A DNA stretch of 64,000 bases from Cylindrotheca closterium. Lineage: Eukaryota; Bacillariophyta; Bacillariophyceae; Bacillariales; Bacillariaceae. Of this stretch, positions 31,337-41,838 are shown one piece after another; position 1 is the stretch's first letter; the number at the start of each line of letters is the position of its first letter. A program made the translations under genes and the position numbers. Below the pieces are notes generated by a model. It was not told the origin of the DNA and did not search any database. It saw only the letters and a list, made by a program, of their open reading frames with translations. The DNA is taken from assembly GCA_933822405.4 (NCBI GenBank), contig CAKOGP040002091.1:124001-188000 (forward strand), given 5' to 3'.

Positions 31337-32083
31337 AAGGATTGAATGAGTGAGTGAGCAAGTGAGTGCAGCTATATAGTTTGAGAGATGATTGGGGTGA
31401 ATGTAGAAAGCTGGCCAAAGTTACTGTATGGAAGTGACACACGGACACTGTGATTCAATGGTTGATTATTCAACACCAATTGACCAAACATCCAATATGT
31501 GGTAGGGGACTACCATTCCGAAAGGAGGTTGGAATATATGTTCTCGTCAACATCCAACATACAGTACCTGATGGACAGTTGGAAGACGAATGAATGATAA
31601 CATGCGAAACAATAAGACGATGTGTACAATATGTGCATGCTGGCTACTAAAATAAAACTAGGAATTGTATATTCTCTTGACTTGATATTCGAATATGCTT
31701 CAAGGGTTCTACCCTCATTCTATCGGTGCCTACCGGTAGTACTACAGTAGTCAATCCAGTGACCTGTGACAGAAAAAAGAGGGACTTTGAAAGTCCCAGG
31801 ACGGACAAATTTTTGAAAACATTGAAGCGACTGGCACGCTCGGTATTTAGAAAAAGTACTGTCGTCTAGGACTCTTCAACGGACAATAGTGTCCAATCGA
31901 AAGTGGAATCAACCTCATCATCCTTTAATCCTGGACCATGAACCAGAGCTGCAAACCGCCAGCAACAACATATTCAGTTTAATCTCAAACAAAAGAGCTG
32001 GTTATTATATCACTTTTGGAGCCCTCAATTTAATCGGAGTTGTCTCAGCAGTGTTAAAAGACTCGACGTCAGCAACAGTAATA
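31337..32083. other. intergenic, no gene seen
   Basis: This 747-base spacer holds a GTAC-type palindrome pair CTACCGGTAGTACTACAGTAG at 31730-31750. The reading frame of the next gene extends back to 31889 without an ATG. Confidence 0.5.
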
Positions 32084-33073
32084 ATGGCAGCATACCCACA
32101 ACACCATCACCTGATTCGACTTCCTCCTCCACCACCACCGCCACAACATTCGCATTCTCATTATGCATCGAGTTCAAGTGGAGGCAGCAGCTACAGTGGA
32201 GGAGGAAGCTCGTACAGCAATGGAAGCAGCAGCAGCAGTGGCGGAGACATGAGCACGATGTATCCCTACAAGATGGAAAACAACATTACGGCCTACAGCA
32301 GTCTCATGTTTCTGGCCGTGGGAGTCTTGGTGGCCCGCATATTCAATTTCTTTCGATTGAATTGCACCAAACTGGAAAATTCCAAACGACAGGGCTATCT
32401 AGGCGTTTCCAACGCCAATCCAGTCCAACATGCACCCTTTCGAGACAACCCAGCCGCTGCCCTGAGGAATCGCAAAACTAACAAGCAACCACCGTCGCCC
32501 AATCATCCAGCCATGCGGACTGTTCCAACCAAGGCCATTAATATCGAAACGATGCAACGTTTGCAAACCACGGGCATTCGCATGATGGCTCATGGGGTCC
32601 ATTGCGATCCCCGCAAGGTATGGTTGACCATGGACAATCAATCCATTAATTGGCAATCGGAATTCCAACGGCAAGTTCCCGATCTGAAGGGTACCCCCAA
32701 AATGGTACCCGTCCGCGGCTCTTTGCATCGAATCAACTGGCCCATGATTGAATACATTGATGTGGGCAAACGAACAGATGCCCTGAAACAAGCGACTCAT
32801 GTGGCGGGGCATTTGTGTTTTTCATTATTAACACAAGAGGGGAGTTTGGATTTGCAAGCCAATTCGCAACTGGAACGGGATACTCTAGTGAGTTGCATTG
32901 GAATGAAATTGGACGAACTGTTGGGTCAAGACTGGCGACAATTGGCGCCCGTGGGTGGATCGCCGTCTTCGGCGGCTGGGGTTTCGTCGGCGTCAGGAGC
33001 TGCAGCACCAGGCTTTTCCAATTCGTCCTTTTCGATTCACCAGCCATTTCCGGAATCGTTTGTGGATGTGTAA
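32084..33073 (+). CDS. single-pass membrane protein with possible PH-like C-terminal domain
   Basis: The start is MAAYPQHHHL at 32084, giving 329 residues. A Pro/His and then Ser/Gly-rich N-terminal part (about 60 residues) precedes one hydrophobic helix (SSLMFLAVGVLVARIFNFF). From about residue 150 a globular part includes RKVWLTMDNQSINWQSEF, HRINWPMIEYIDVGK, CFSLLTQEGSLDLQANSQ and RDTLVSCIGMKLDELL. This order of strands and a last helix is what a PH-like fold would give (compare plant C-terminal PH domains). The PH reading is tentative. The C-terminus is Ser/Ala-rich. If correct, the domain could read phosphoinositides or proteins at the membrane in which it is anchored. Confidence 0.6.
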   Translation: MAAYPQHHHLIRLPPPPPPPQHSHSHYASSSSGGSSYSGGGSSYSNGSSSSSGGDMSTMYPYKMENNITAYSSLMFLAVGVLVARIFNFFRLNCTKLENSKRQGYLGVSNANPVQHAPFRDNPAAALRNRKTNKQPPSPNHPAMRTVPTKAINIETMQRLQTTGIRMMAHGVHCDPRKVWLTMDNQSINWQSEFQRQVPDLKGTPKMVPVRGSLHRINWPMIEYIDVGKRTDALKQATHVAGHLCFSLLTQEGSLDLQANSQLERDTLVSCIGMKLDELLGQDWRQLAPVGGSPSSAAGVSSASGAAAPGFSNSSFSIHQPFPESFVDV

Positions 33074-33690
33074 TTGACTATCGAAGCAATATTATATGAT
33101 TGGGGATGGTAGCGAGTTTGCAGAGATGCATTATTATACTTGCTGGGGAAGCAAGATGCAACGTATGTGGGAACGCGGATCTGAACAGCAAAGGCCATTC
33201 ACCTGTGTGTTGGCGGAATGAATTCATGAATCCAACGAACAAGCGAGCTTTCGATGGGCTAGCTGTGCAAATATACAGGCATGAGCAAGAAGTTGAACCC
33301 TTGCTCTCTCGAGTCTTATTTGGAAGAATCACCTACCACACAAAGAGTGGAGGCAAGAAGCCTTGAAGATATGAAGCACAGGAGAACCCAAGGCAAAGAG
33401 AAGAATACTGGATCATGACAGAAACAAGGGCTCTATTGGGGATTTTGGGGATAGATGAGTGTCCTTGATTTCTGTCTGGTCGTGCCGCAAGCGTTGATGG
33501 ATCGATTGATTGATTCAGTGTACAATGTCAGAAAGACTACGGTTGTAATGAATGAATGGACTGAATCGTCACACTCTACAAAGCTAATTTTCTATACCGT
33601 TGAATACAACACTGATTGCGGTCATTGTTGTCCGACGGTGTCTGTCTTCCTCAATAAAAAAAAGCCATTCATTCATTCCGCAATGCAGTA
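33074..33690. other. intergenic, convergent gene ends
   Basis: The 617 bases lie between the stop codons of convergent genes. They contain only short frames; nothing else recognised. Confidence 0.55.
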
Positions 33691-34434
33691 TTAGGTATGA
33701 TTTCCATCCACCATCATGTAGTTGAGAATGAGACTCGAAACTTCCTTGTCCAATGGCTCGCTGCCGTGTCCCAAAGTATAGGCAAACCTTTGGCCTTGTT
33801 GTTTGGGGTGAAACAAGTAGTCTCGTACGGCCAACATGGCGAAAGTACATCCCTTTCTCATTCTTGTCATTTGTTCTTGAGTGTCGTGATGATCGCAGGA
33901 TTGTGGTGGCGGTGGTGGTGGTGGTTGGATCATCTTGATCATCATCTTGGTTGGAGGAATGTATTGGCAAACCTTTTGGAACAAGTCAAAGTCAATCGAA
34001 TTGTTATTGCTGCTATTATTGCCTGAAAGTAGAATGGTCTTGTTGGGCATTTGGTCAAACACATTTTTGAGTTTGTGACCAATGCAACACTCCAAAACCT
34101 TTTCTGGTCCTTGCTGCAAGACATTATTTCCTTGCGCCCAAACCCAGAAATCCAGTTCCATGTGACTGAGAGGATGCATGGCAGTTTCGGTTTGAATTTT
34201 GAGTACCAAACTGTCCATGTCGGCATGGAATCTTGTTGGTGCTTGGTGGAGGATACTAGTAGTAGTATTGCCTTGTTGGCGGCGTCGGCGGCAGTTCATT
34301 GGTCCATGGAGGCAAAAGTTGTGGCATTGGCTAGTACAAAGAATACCAACGCCATGGACCTTTTTGTATCTGCTATCCATTTGGGTTTTACACCAAGCAC
34401 ACATTGGACGGGTAGCGTGTTCTGCTGAAGACAT
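33691..34434 (-). CDS. CxxC protein, paralog of the 53-kb gene
   Basis: This is a single exon of 247 residues starting MSSAEHATRP. The N-terminus carries CAWCKTQMDSRY, then CTSQCHNFC, a likely zinc-binding pair of Cys clusters. The segment DSLVLKIQTETAMHPLSHME aligns with DKLVLKFQIINALQPLTALE of the 53-kb protein, followed in both by F-W and a Cys-Ile-x-His-Lys element. The middle is Asn-rich and there is a Pro8 run. The C-terminal third also resembles the paralog loosely (LDKEVSSLILNYMM). No known domain was recognised beyond a zinc-finger-like start. A decayed third relative lies immediately upstream at 34.7-35.05 kb on the same strand, so this was a tandem pair. Function unknown. Confidence 0.65.
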   Translation of the reverse strand: MSSAEHATRPMCAWCKTQMDSRYKKVHGVGILCTSQCHNFCLHGPMNCRRRRQQGNTTTSILHQAPTRFHADMDSLVLKIQTETAMHPLSHMELDFWVWAQGNNVLQQGPEKVLECCIGHKLKNVFDQMPNKTILLSGNNSSNNNSIDFDLFQKVCQYIPPTKMMIKMIQPPPPPPPQSCDHHDTQEQMTRMRKGCTFAMLAVRDYLFHPKQQGQRFAYTLGHGSEPLDKEVSSLILNYMMVDGNHT

Positions 34435-34729
34435 TACTATACGTGTTTGTTTGCTTCCTTACTTGTTTGCTTGCTGGATCCAGAGTGACAACAAGATGGT
34501 ATTATTATTGTGAACGACAACAAATAATGGTGGGAGATTTTCTAATTTTGATGTTTGATCGGACGAATCGAATCGAATACTGTACTGTGATTCATATTGT
34601 ACCGGTACCGGTACTGTACTGCGTGGTGAGCGGCTACTCTTTCTCCCTACAAAAAAGTAGCTATCAATAGTGAAATGCAGAATGATCCTGTCGCATTATT
34701 TTCTTACAATGTGTAATGTCGTATTGGGT

Positions 34730-35045
34730 CCTCATTCCTCATTCGACAAAGACTATTACTGGCTCCTCGCTCGCTCGTCCTCCTTGTCCAAATCAAAAAA
34801 GGCGAGTCCGGTGATGAGAAGATCCGGTACAACAACAAGATTGTCAATTTCTTTCTGGTGGACTTGGCCGTGTCAAGGACGAAATTACCGAATTGCAACA
34901 ATTGGATTCTGGTGGCTGGGAGGAGTTTCTTTTTCTTTTTCTTGGTCCTTCAGCATGGCTGGAGGACGAGATTCTTTTACAATGACAAACTCCCTAGACC
35001 GTTCAAAATCCACGTCATAATGATCCATTTGTGGTATATGAGTTT
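34730..35045 (-). pseudogene. decayed 3' part of a CxxC-family gene
   Basis: Reading the minus strand, MDHYDVDFE, then (after frameshifts) LQFGNFVLDTAKST and DLLITG-x-FDLDKED match MDHYDIDFE, LQLGSLVLDTAKAT and DLLITGRTFDLDEEE of the protein at 53162-53926. Similarity continues into the non-coding 3' flank (to about 34444, matching to about 54140), which shows a segmental DNA copy and not a conserved short gene. The 5' half of the gene is absent and the frame is broken in at least two places. Confidence 0.8.
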
Positions 35046-35153
35046 TGGTGCATCTTCCTATCAGTATAGTTGCGTCCTCTAGCAAGAGGCGCAATACCAT
35101 TTGACACGGGCAGAACTCGTTTCACACGTGTTTCCCCTGGCAAAAAAAGCCAC

Positions 35154-35894
35154 TTAGTCATAAATTTCTCGAATGGCCCGTTCCACCATTTCTTGCGTGG
35201 CTGGTACCAGCTTGATGCGGGGTGGAAAGTAAAACCGTAACTTGCTCCCCACATGTTGGGACAAAATCTTGGCGCCTCCACGCTGTTGCTGTTGCTGCTG
35301 CTGTGGTTGTTGTCCGTCAATCCCCAAGAGCTGTTCTTGGAGTGTCTGGACTAGTCGCTGATATATATTTTGATTGACGTTGGGATCTAATAAAACGGAA
35401 TAAGGCAAGGTCCAAAAGACTTTGGCTTGTTTGCCATCCTTGTTGACTTGGACCTCAAACAGTTCAATGGGTTGTCCCTTCAATTGAAGTCCGGGCAAGG
35501 CCTTTTGCATGGCCGATGGAGGCTGATCTTGGTACTTGTGACAAAGATCGTCCAAACATTCGGTAGCCACGTCCAACAATCGTTGGGCTTCGGCCATTTG
35601 TCGGTGTGTGGTGGCATCCGGGATGGAAGGATCGGAGGATTTGGATGGAACGATTCCCGAGTGTCTCGTCTTGCTTTGAATCTCCTTTGCGGTGCCCTCC
35701 AAGGATGAAAGGCCTTGCGAAATGACTGATTCCAATCCAGGATTGCGGCCGAGCTCAAAGGAAGTGGAAGGAGGAGTGGTAGAGTGGAACGAACGACTGA
35801 GGTTTTTCGTGTCCAAAGATCGTGCAATCACTCCTCTTGGTTGGCGTTCCCAGCATGACCTAGTAAGATGTCGTAATAGTCTATTTCGTATCAT
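35154..35894 (-). CDS. organellar protein, possibly mitochondrial ribosome-binding factor A
   Basis: This is an intact 246-residue frame. The N-terminus MIRNRLLRHLTRSCWERQ is Arg-rich and lacks acidic residues, as mitochondrial presequences do, with RSFHSTTPP as a plausible processing area. Residues about 135-240 have the order ELFEVQVN, AKVFWTLPY, a helix, then VGSKLRFYFPPRIKLVPA and a last helix, which resembles the RbfA KH-type fold (late strand ending P-x-I/L-x-F). A Gln-rich insertion (QQPQQQQQQQ) sits before the last block. RbfA acts in small-subunit 16S/12S rRNA maturation. The match is by pattern only and could be wrong; organelle targeting is more secure than function. Confidence 0.5.
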   Translation of the reverse strand: MIRNRLLRHLTRSCWERQPRGVIARSLDTKNLSRSFHSTTPPSTSFELGRNPGLESVISQGLSSLEGTAKEIQSKTRHSGIVPSKSSDPSIPDATTHRQMAEAQRLLDVATECLDDLCHKYQDQPPSAMQKALPGLQLKGQPIELFEVQVNKDGKQAKVFWTLPYSVLLDPNVNQNIYQRLVQTLQEQLLGIDGQQPQQQQQQQRGGAKILSQHVGSKLRFYFPPRIKLVPATQEMVERAIREIYD

Positions 35895-36171
35895 CTTTGA
35901 TAACGTATGAGTGAATGACTGCTACTGTTTTCAAGTGATTGGAAGAGAGCAGAAAGAATATAGGCTGGATGAGTGCTTTTGTTTTGTTGTGATGATTTCT
36001 AGCTAGATTATTGTGTTTTTGGTTGATGGGCGTTCGGTGAGACGGACGGACGCAGTCGTCATTTGGCATACAGTACTGTAATATGAACTGAGAACCGCCA
36101 ACGTCCCCAACACATCATAACTTTTACAGTGGTGGTGCATGGATCGGGACCGTAATAGTGTCTGCTGAAGT

Positions 36172-37806
36172 ATGTTAATGATGATTACAATGCATTCTCT
36201 TGGAACCAGAATTCGACCTAGGCTGAGAACTAGGAAATTACCATGTTCACTTTCCAGTATTAGTTTTGTTCCTGACACGACATCAGAAGCAATGATTGCG
36301 CCAAGCAACAAACGTCGTCCTAGATATGTTAGTACGACGTCGTGTCAATTTTTGGAGGATGGTTCCATGTCACGCTGTGAACGGAGGCGGCGGTTGGAAT
36401 CACTTTCCATAGCATTAGACACTAGACGGAACACATGTACAAGGTCCTTTTCATTGCACTCATCATCACCACCACAATCGTGTGCGGTGGGGAATGATGG
36501 TCCAGCAATTTGGCGGTGGTCGCCTACCACCACCACCACCACCAGCAGCATTTACAGCAACCAAAATACAGCATATCGATCAATGCAGCAACAACAACAA
36601 CAACAACAGCAACAACAACAGCGGAGAGGATTCTTTTCGTCATCTTCCAACGACTTGGACAATCCTACCAATATTCCATTTGATCCGCTTCAGCAATCTT
36701 CCGCAATAGTCCTGAAACAACCCAATGAAGAATTGTCGGAACTCGAACAAAAGCTCAAGGAAGCCCTTCAACAGTATTCCGAATACATGAAAGAAAATAA
36801 TAACAATAGTAATACTACTACAACAATTGACGACCCCAACAATCACGAATTGTTGGCACAAGATTTTGGATACGAAGAACGGATGGAAGCACTTCAACAA
36901 GTGTACATGGATATGGGATACTGGTCAGAAGCTTTGGGGATTGAACAGACCAAATGTGCCTTGTATTTTGAGGATGGCACAGAGGAACATGCCGACTCGA
37001 TTCATGCCCAAGGCAAATTGTGGCTCCGACAGGAAGAATTTGGCCATAGCAAGGCCTTGTACGACCGAGCCTTGGAATTTTTTGAAAACTCCAACAACCA
37101 AGTGCAAGTGGGACACGTCCTCATTTCCTTGGCCGGGTGGTATTACTTTCAGAATCAAATGGACGTGGCCATGAAACACCTTTGTAAGGCGGAACCCTTG
37201 TTGGATTCGAATTCACCCTTGTTGGTCAAGTGTTTGGACAATCAGGGATTGGTGCATCGACTGTGGGGAGACTATCATGCGGCCTTGGATAAATATCAAC
37301 AAGCATTGCAAGTGGTGGATCCAATCAAGGAGAAAGAGACGAGGCATGCCTTGCTCATGCATCTGGGGGATATGTACCAAGCGATTGAAGAACCTCAAGA
37401 AGCATTGCAAGTATATCATGATTTGGTCCAAGAAATGGAACGAGAAACAACGGGAGAAGCTGTGGCCGGCGACACGGCAATCAAGGGAATGCAAGGCGTC
37501 TTGTGGCACAACATTGCCACCATTCATGTCGATTTTGGAGACTACGAACTGGCCTTGGATGAGTTTGACCGTGCCATTCAACTCAAGACGGAAATGGGCG
37601 GTGCCAATCACCCCGAAGTGGCCAAAACCTGGAACTCCCTAGGAGTCTTGCACGCAGGAGCCTTGCGACAATTACCAAAGGCCAGGGAATGTTTTCAGCA
37701 TGCCTTGATGATTGCTCGGATCAATGCGGATGATCCATCGACTGATGAAGATGTGATTCATATTTTGCAAAACATTTCGCATATTGAACAGAAATTGAAC
37801 CGATGA
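36172..37806 (+). CDS. tetratricopeptide repeat protein
   Basis: This is a single exon of 544 residues starting MLMMITMHSL. The first 70 residues are Arg/Ser-rich and could be an organelle presequence. A poly-Gln run of about 14 residues follows (CAA/CAG repeat at 36581-36615). From about residue 225 to the end, successive TPR units are visible, including SKALYDRALEFFENS, AALDKYQQALQV, EALQVYHDLVQEM, LALDEFDRAIQL and KARECFQHALMIARI. The last units, with GGANHPEVAKTWNSLGVLH, resemble kinesin-light-chain-type TPRs. TPRs mediate protein binding; the partner is unknown. An in-frame trinucleotide repeat makes length polymorphism likely. Confidence 0.8.
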   Translation: MLMMITMHSLGTRIRPRLRTRKLPCSLSSISFVPDTTSEAMIAPSNKRRPRYVSTTSCQFLEDGSMSRCERRRRLESLSIALDTRRNTCTRSFSLHSSSPPQSCAVGNDGPAIWRWSPTTTTTTSSIYSNQNTAYRSMQQQQQQQQQQQQRRGFFSSSSNDLDNPTNIPFDPLQQSSAIVLKQPNEELSELEQKLKEALQQYSEYMKENNNNSNTTTTIDDPNNHELLAQDFGYEERMEALQQVYMDMGYWSEALGIEQTKCALYFEDGTEEHADSIHAQGKLWLRQEEFGHSKALYDRALEFFENSNNQVQVGHVLISLAGWYYFQNQMDVAMKHLCKAEPLLDSNSPLLVKCLDNQGLVHRLWGDYHAALDKYQQALQVVDPIKEKETRHALLMHLGDMYQAIEEPQEALQVYHDLVQEMERETTGEAVAGDTAIKGMQGVLWHNIATIHVDFGDYELALDEFDRAIQLKTEMGGANHPEVAKTWNSLGVLHAGALRQLPKARECFQHALMIARINADDPSTDEDVIHILQNISHIEQKLNR

Positions 37807-38315
37807 CAGTGATGCCAATTATTATTATGATGACGGCCAGTTTTGTGGCTGCTCAGTATAGTAAGCTATAGCAATGCATTATTCACCCAGTCTCGAACCC
37901 ACCTTGTCTAATAATCAGTTGGCTCCGTAAAAAGATTAATTGCAAAGTACAATTCCAGTAAGGGTAAACCAAATTGGTCCCGACATTGTTCGCAGCAGGA
38001 ATCGTAAGATCTGCGTCTGCGTGCGTTCCTCTTTGGGACCACTTGTCGTTTTCGAATATGGAACGCAGTTATTGCTTCTCGATTATCGCTAATGGTCCTT
38101 ATTGTTCCTTATATTGTACGAGTAATTAATATTCGCACCTTCCGTCACATTTTGTGATGCAAGCAAGGGACTTTTGTCACTACGGCTACGATATGGCTAC
38201 GATATAGCACTGACTGACTCAGCCAATGCTCTTTCTCTAGCTACTACTACCGAATAGTATACAACGTGTTTTCAGAGGAGGATACATAGAATGAGCAGGT
38301 CAGCATCTTGTTATT
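37807..38315. other. intergenic, duplicated flank
   Basis: The part from about 37885 to 38310 is alignable with 40130-40570 (for example GGAATCGTAAGATCTGCGTC in both). It is the 3' flank of the duplicated Ser-rich gene. No gene was seen. Confidence 0.65.
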
Positions 38316-38942
38316 CTAAAATATGCTGCTTTCTATTGTAAACAGCTCCTCACAATCACTTTCACTGCTGCTGGAACTAAAGTCAGCCACCAAACCAGCC
38401 AAATTAGTATGACTGTTGTACACTAACTGTGACAATCGATCACTATTGTCCAGCAGTAGTTCACTGGCAGCTCGTGGGTCCAAATCGCTGTCCATTCGTA
38501 AACTCACCGAGGACCCATGTCCTCTTGTCAATATTGAACCGGAGGATGAGTCACTGCTGCTTTCGGTTTGTAAATTGACCGAGGAGGACCCTCCTCCTCT
38601 ACTACTACTTGTCAATCGATAGGAGCTGGAGGATGAGGTACGTCTATGGTGGTTTGGTTTGGTTGGTTTTTCGTCTTCTTCTTCCTTGTTGGAATCATTG
38701 ATAAGCTCAATCGCTTCGTCAACTGCGCCGGAATCTTGGGACGAGTTGCAGCCGTTGCTCTTGATATTCGTGGATGGTTTGCTCTGTCTCGTACCACCAC
38801 TAGTAGTAGTAGTAGTAGTAATGTCACCGAAGGCCTTTTTCTTCATGCCAGTGAGTGTTTTCTTGACATTTCCCTTGACATCGCCTTTCTTCTTGCCGCT
38901 GCTAATGCTTTGTGTTGGTGTCATATTTGTTACTGCTGTCAT
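38316..38942 (-). CDS. Ser-rich protein, tandem copy 1
   Basis: The product is 208 residues, starts MTAVTNMTPT and is disordered-looking. Conserved with copy 2 (40665-41249) are GNVKKTLTGMKKKAF, SSQDSGAVDEAIELIN, HHRRTSSSSSYRLT, SSVNLQTE, and the block RGHGSSVSLRMDSDLDPRAA through ELLLDNSDRLSQLV and NSHTNLAGL. That last block is the best candidate for a functional motif, possibly a short binding helix flanked by phosphorylatable serines (RRTSSSSS fits a basophilic kinase site). It extends further at the C-terminus than copy 2. No known family was recognised. Confidence 0.65.
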   Translation of the reverse strand: MTAVTNMTPTQSISSGKKKGDVKGNVKKTLTGMKKKAFGDITTTTTTSGGTRQSKPSTNIKSNGCNSSQDSGAVDEAIELINDSNKEEEDEKPTKPNHHRRTSSSSSYRLTSSSRGGGSSSVNLQTESSSDSSSGSILTRGHGSSVSLRMDSDLDPRAASELLLDNSDRLSQLVYNSHTNLAGLVADFSSSSSESDCEELFTIESSIF

Positions 38943-40664
38943 AGTGTTGAGTGTGGTGATGATTCTGATTGTGATTGTAGTGGCGACTGCGAATGATTAT
39001 GAGCTGTTATTGGGTTCGAAAACGCATTCGTACTGTAGAGGTGATTGAAGCTCTTTAAAATGACTGCATTTGTATCGATACGAAAGAGAATGCGGTGTTC
39101 TTAGCCTGGCACAAGCGAGAGAGAAAAGTGAGAGAATAGAGGTATTATTTTCGGAGGTATTATGTACTTAGAATTATTACTACCGAGCGTTTTGCTTCCA
39201 GTATCGCCACGTATGTTTTTCAATATTATCGTTTCGAAAGCCACAACTGCCCCCCAGTGATGAAGAATGATGCCACGGTACCCCTATTTCCAATTTGACT
39301 GTACAGTAGGTCCGTAATACGGACGAAGAAAGTTTTCCTACCTACATACAGTACAGCACCTGAAACTGACACCATCATTTACTGTACTATTTTTGGAGGT
39401 ACCCATTTTGGTTGCATATCGTCACCACGTACATGTACCGGTACCTGGTACCAGCTACACGACCTGCTGTACGTGTATCACCGTTTCGAGAGTCACGGAG
39501 TGAGTCACGACTGAACGCAAGTGACAGATGGCCGCGGTATACTAGTACGATACTACTATTTTCAATTTACCGTCGCGCCCCACACACTCCTGGTTTGATG
39601 AAACTACAGTAGTAACCTCGTAAAGTTACTCGTTGGATACGCCTTCCTTGCTTCTAGGTCTCTTCTAGTTGTATATAGACGACTGTCACCAGTAGAGCAC
39701 ATACACCTGCTCATCACGAGCAGTTTATACTAGGTGCACCTGCGGGGGAGAAAAGAAGGGGAACGAGGAATAAAGCAGTATAGGATTTTATAGTAAAAAG
39801 GGGCTCTGCAATATCGTATATCGTATCTGTAGCGTACAGTGATGACTTCGCGCTTATTGTCTGTCACAAGACGACATGCGCTATGATCGTTGCGTTTGCC
39901 AGGATTTAGACGGATGTAGACGGATTTAGAACGAGGTAACAATAAAGATGAATGTTGATGTGATGAAGAATGCGTCTCCAAGCCAACAACAATTTCTAAG
40001 TCTTCATGATATCGCAGGTTGAATCGAAATTTTTAGTTATTGTCTCGCATATTACTGCAAGATCCGAAGCGTGAAAGCTCTGTCAGAATTTGACAGCAAC
40101 CGATCTTGTGTCAACGACAAACCATTTGCAGTCTCAAACCCACCTTCTTATCTAATAATCAGTTACAGTTGTAACTTGCAACCAAGAACGGCTACTGTAG
40201 TAAACCAAATTCTTCGCGACATTATTCTTGGCAGCAGGAATCGTAAGATCTGCGTCTGTGCGTTCCTCTTCGGGACCCACTTGTCCTCGTTGAATATACA
40301 CTGCCGCTATGTCTAAAATAATGCTTGTCATTGTTCTTTGCGAAACATTCGCACTTTTTTATTCTTCACATTTTGTCTCATGATGCGCGCAAAAGGCACT
40401 TTTGACACCCCTCGATACAACACTCATGTTCTCCTTCTCCAGCAACAACCTAGTGGTTATACTGCAGTATCTGTAGTAAAATTTATACTAAAGCGAGCAC
40501 GCTTTCAGAGGAGGATACAGAGTCATTGTTGGTACAATAGTATTTTGTTATTTTAAAATTTGCTGCTTTCTAATGTACAACTTTTTTCCATACATCGCAT
40601 GCATCCTTCCATAGGAATGCATGTATGCATATGCATGAATCTACTAACCTACATTGCAACATTT
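38943..40664. other. 1.7-kb intergenic region between duplicated genes
   Basis: The left part (38943-39300) is the promoter of copy 1 and resembles 41250-41590. The right part (40110-40664) is the 3' flank of copy 2. Between them lies unique sequence with palindromes GTACCGGTACCTGGTACCAGC at 39435-39455 and several TACAGTA motifs. No gene or transposon was recognised. Confidence 0.55.
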
Positions 40665-41249
40665 TTAAAACTCGTCACAATCACTTTCACTGCTGCTGGA
40701 ACTAAAGTCGGCCAAACCAGCCAAATTAGTATGACTGTTGGACACTAACAGTGACAATCGATCACTATTGTCCAGTAGTAGTTCACTGGCAGCTCGCGGG
40801 TCCAAATCACTTTCGATTCGTAAACTAACTGAGGACCCATGTCCTCTTGTCATTATTGGACCGGAGGACGAGTCACTGCCTTCAGTTTGTAAATTGACCG
40901 AGGACCCTCCTCCCCCCCTAGTCAATCGATAGGAGCTGGAGGATGAGGTACGTCTATGGCTTGGTGGTGGCGGCGTTGGTTCATCATCTTCCTTGTTGGA
41001 ATTGATGATGTCAATCGCTTCGTTAATGGTATCGGAATCTTGCGAGGAGTTGTCACAAGAAGAGGGAGATGATCGCATGGGCCCGTTCTTGGTATCCCTG
41101 GCTGGTTTCTTCTGTCTACTGCTAGTGCTGCTGATACTAAACGCCTTTTTCTTCATGCCAGTGGGTGTTTTCTTGACATTTTCCATGACGTCGCGTTTGT
41201 CGTGCTTATGAATGCTTGTTGTAATCGTCATGTCTGTTACTGTTGTCAT
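40665..41249 (-). CDS. Ser-rich protein, tandem copy 2
   Basis: The product is 194 residues, starts MTTVTDMTIT and is a paralog of the gene at 38316-38942. The blocks ENVKKTPTGMKKKAF, SSQDSDTINEAIDIIN, RRTSSSSSYRLTRG, SSVNLQTEG, RGHGSSVSLRIESDLDPRAA, LLLDNSDRLSLLV and NSHTNLAGLADFSSSSSESDC are kept, while the linkers between them differ. This is the pattern expected of purifying selection on short motifs. Both flanks are also duplicated, so the event copied about 1.4 kb. It is predicted to be a soluble, disordered, phosphorylated protein of unknown role. Confidence 0.65.
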   Translation of the reverse strand: MTTVTDMTITTSIHKHDKRDVMENVKKTPTGMKKKAFSISSTSSRQKKPARDTKNGPMRSSPSSCDNSSQDSDTINEAIDIINSNKEDDEPTPPPPSHRRTSSSSSYRLTRGGGGSSVNLQTEGSDSSSGPIMTRGHGSSVSLRIESDLDPRAASELLLDNSDRLSLLVSNSHTNLAGLADFSSSSSESDCDEF

Positions 41250-41838
41250 GATGTTGATTGTGGTGACTCTGTGCTGCTATTGGGTTCGGAAACGCACCTG
41301 AAGAGGCTCTTTGAAATGACTGCATTTGTGTGCTCCTCATGAAATTTCATCTAATCGATGCGAAAGAGAATGGTGTTCTTAGCTTGACACCAGAGAGAGA
41401 AAATGAGAGAGAGGGAATGTTTTTCGGAAGTAATTATAATTACGCGCGTTTTGGTTCCAGTATGACACCACGTATCGCCGTTTCGAGAGTTGCGACTGCC
41501 CCCAATAATAAAATAGGTGACTTTTGCTTTAAAGCAAGGATAAACTGAAAGTGACGTGTGATGAGAGTTATGCCGCGGTACCACTATTTTCAATTTCTAC
41601 CGTCGCGCATTCGTACGTCCCAATCAATGACTCAAACGACTGCTGAAAATTGTCTGCAACTGAAACATCATCATTGTCATCGCATCTCCCGAACAGAAGC
41701 TTTGTTACCTGACTACCATTGTAATACACAAAAGGCATATCGCTAAAAGAAAAACAAGGTCTACCTATTTTTCGAACCGAAAGATTCAATATCTGAAACT
41801 GCAACAAACTCAATCAATCAATCAATCAATAAGTTACA
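41250..41838. other. divergent promoter region, Ser-rich copy 2 and proteasome gene
   Basis: The first 340 bases are related to 38943-39300. A short ATCA repeat lies at about 41811-41830 just before the proteasome start. No gene was seen. Confidence 0.55.
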
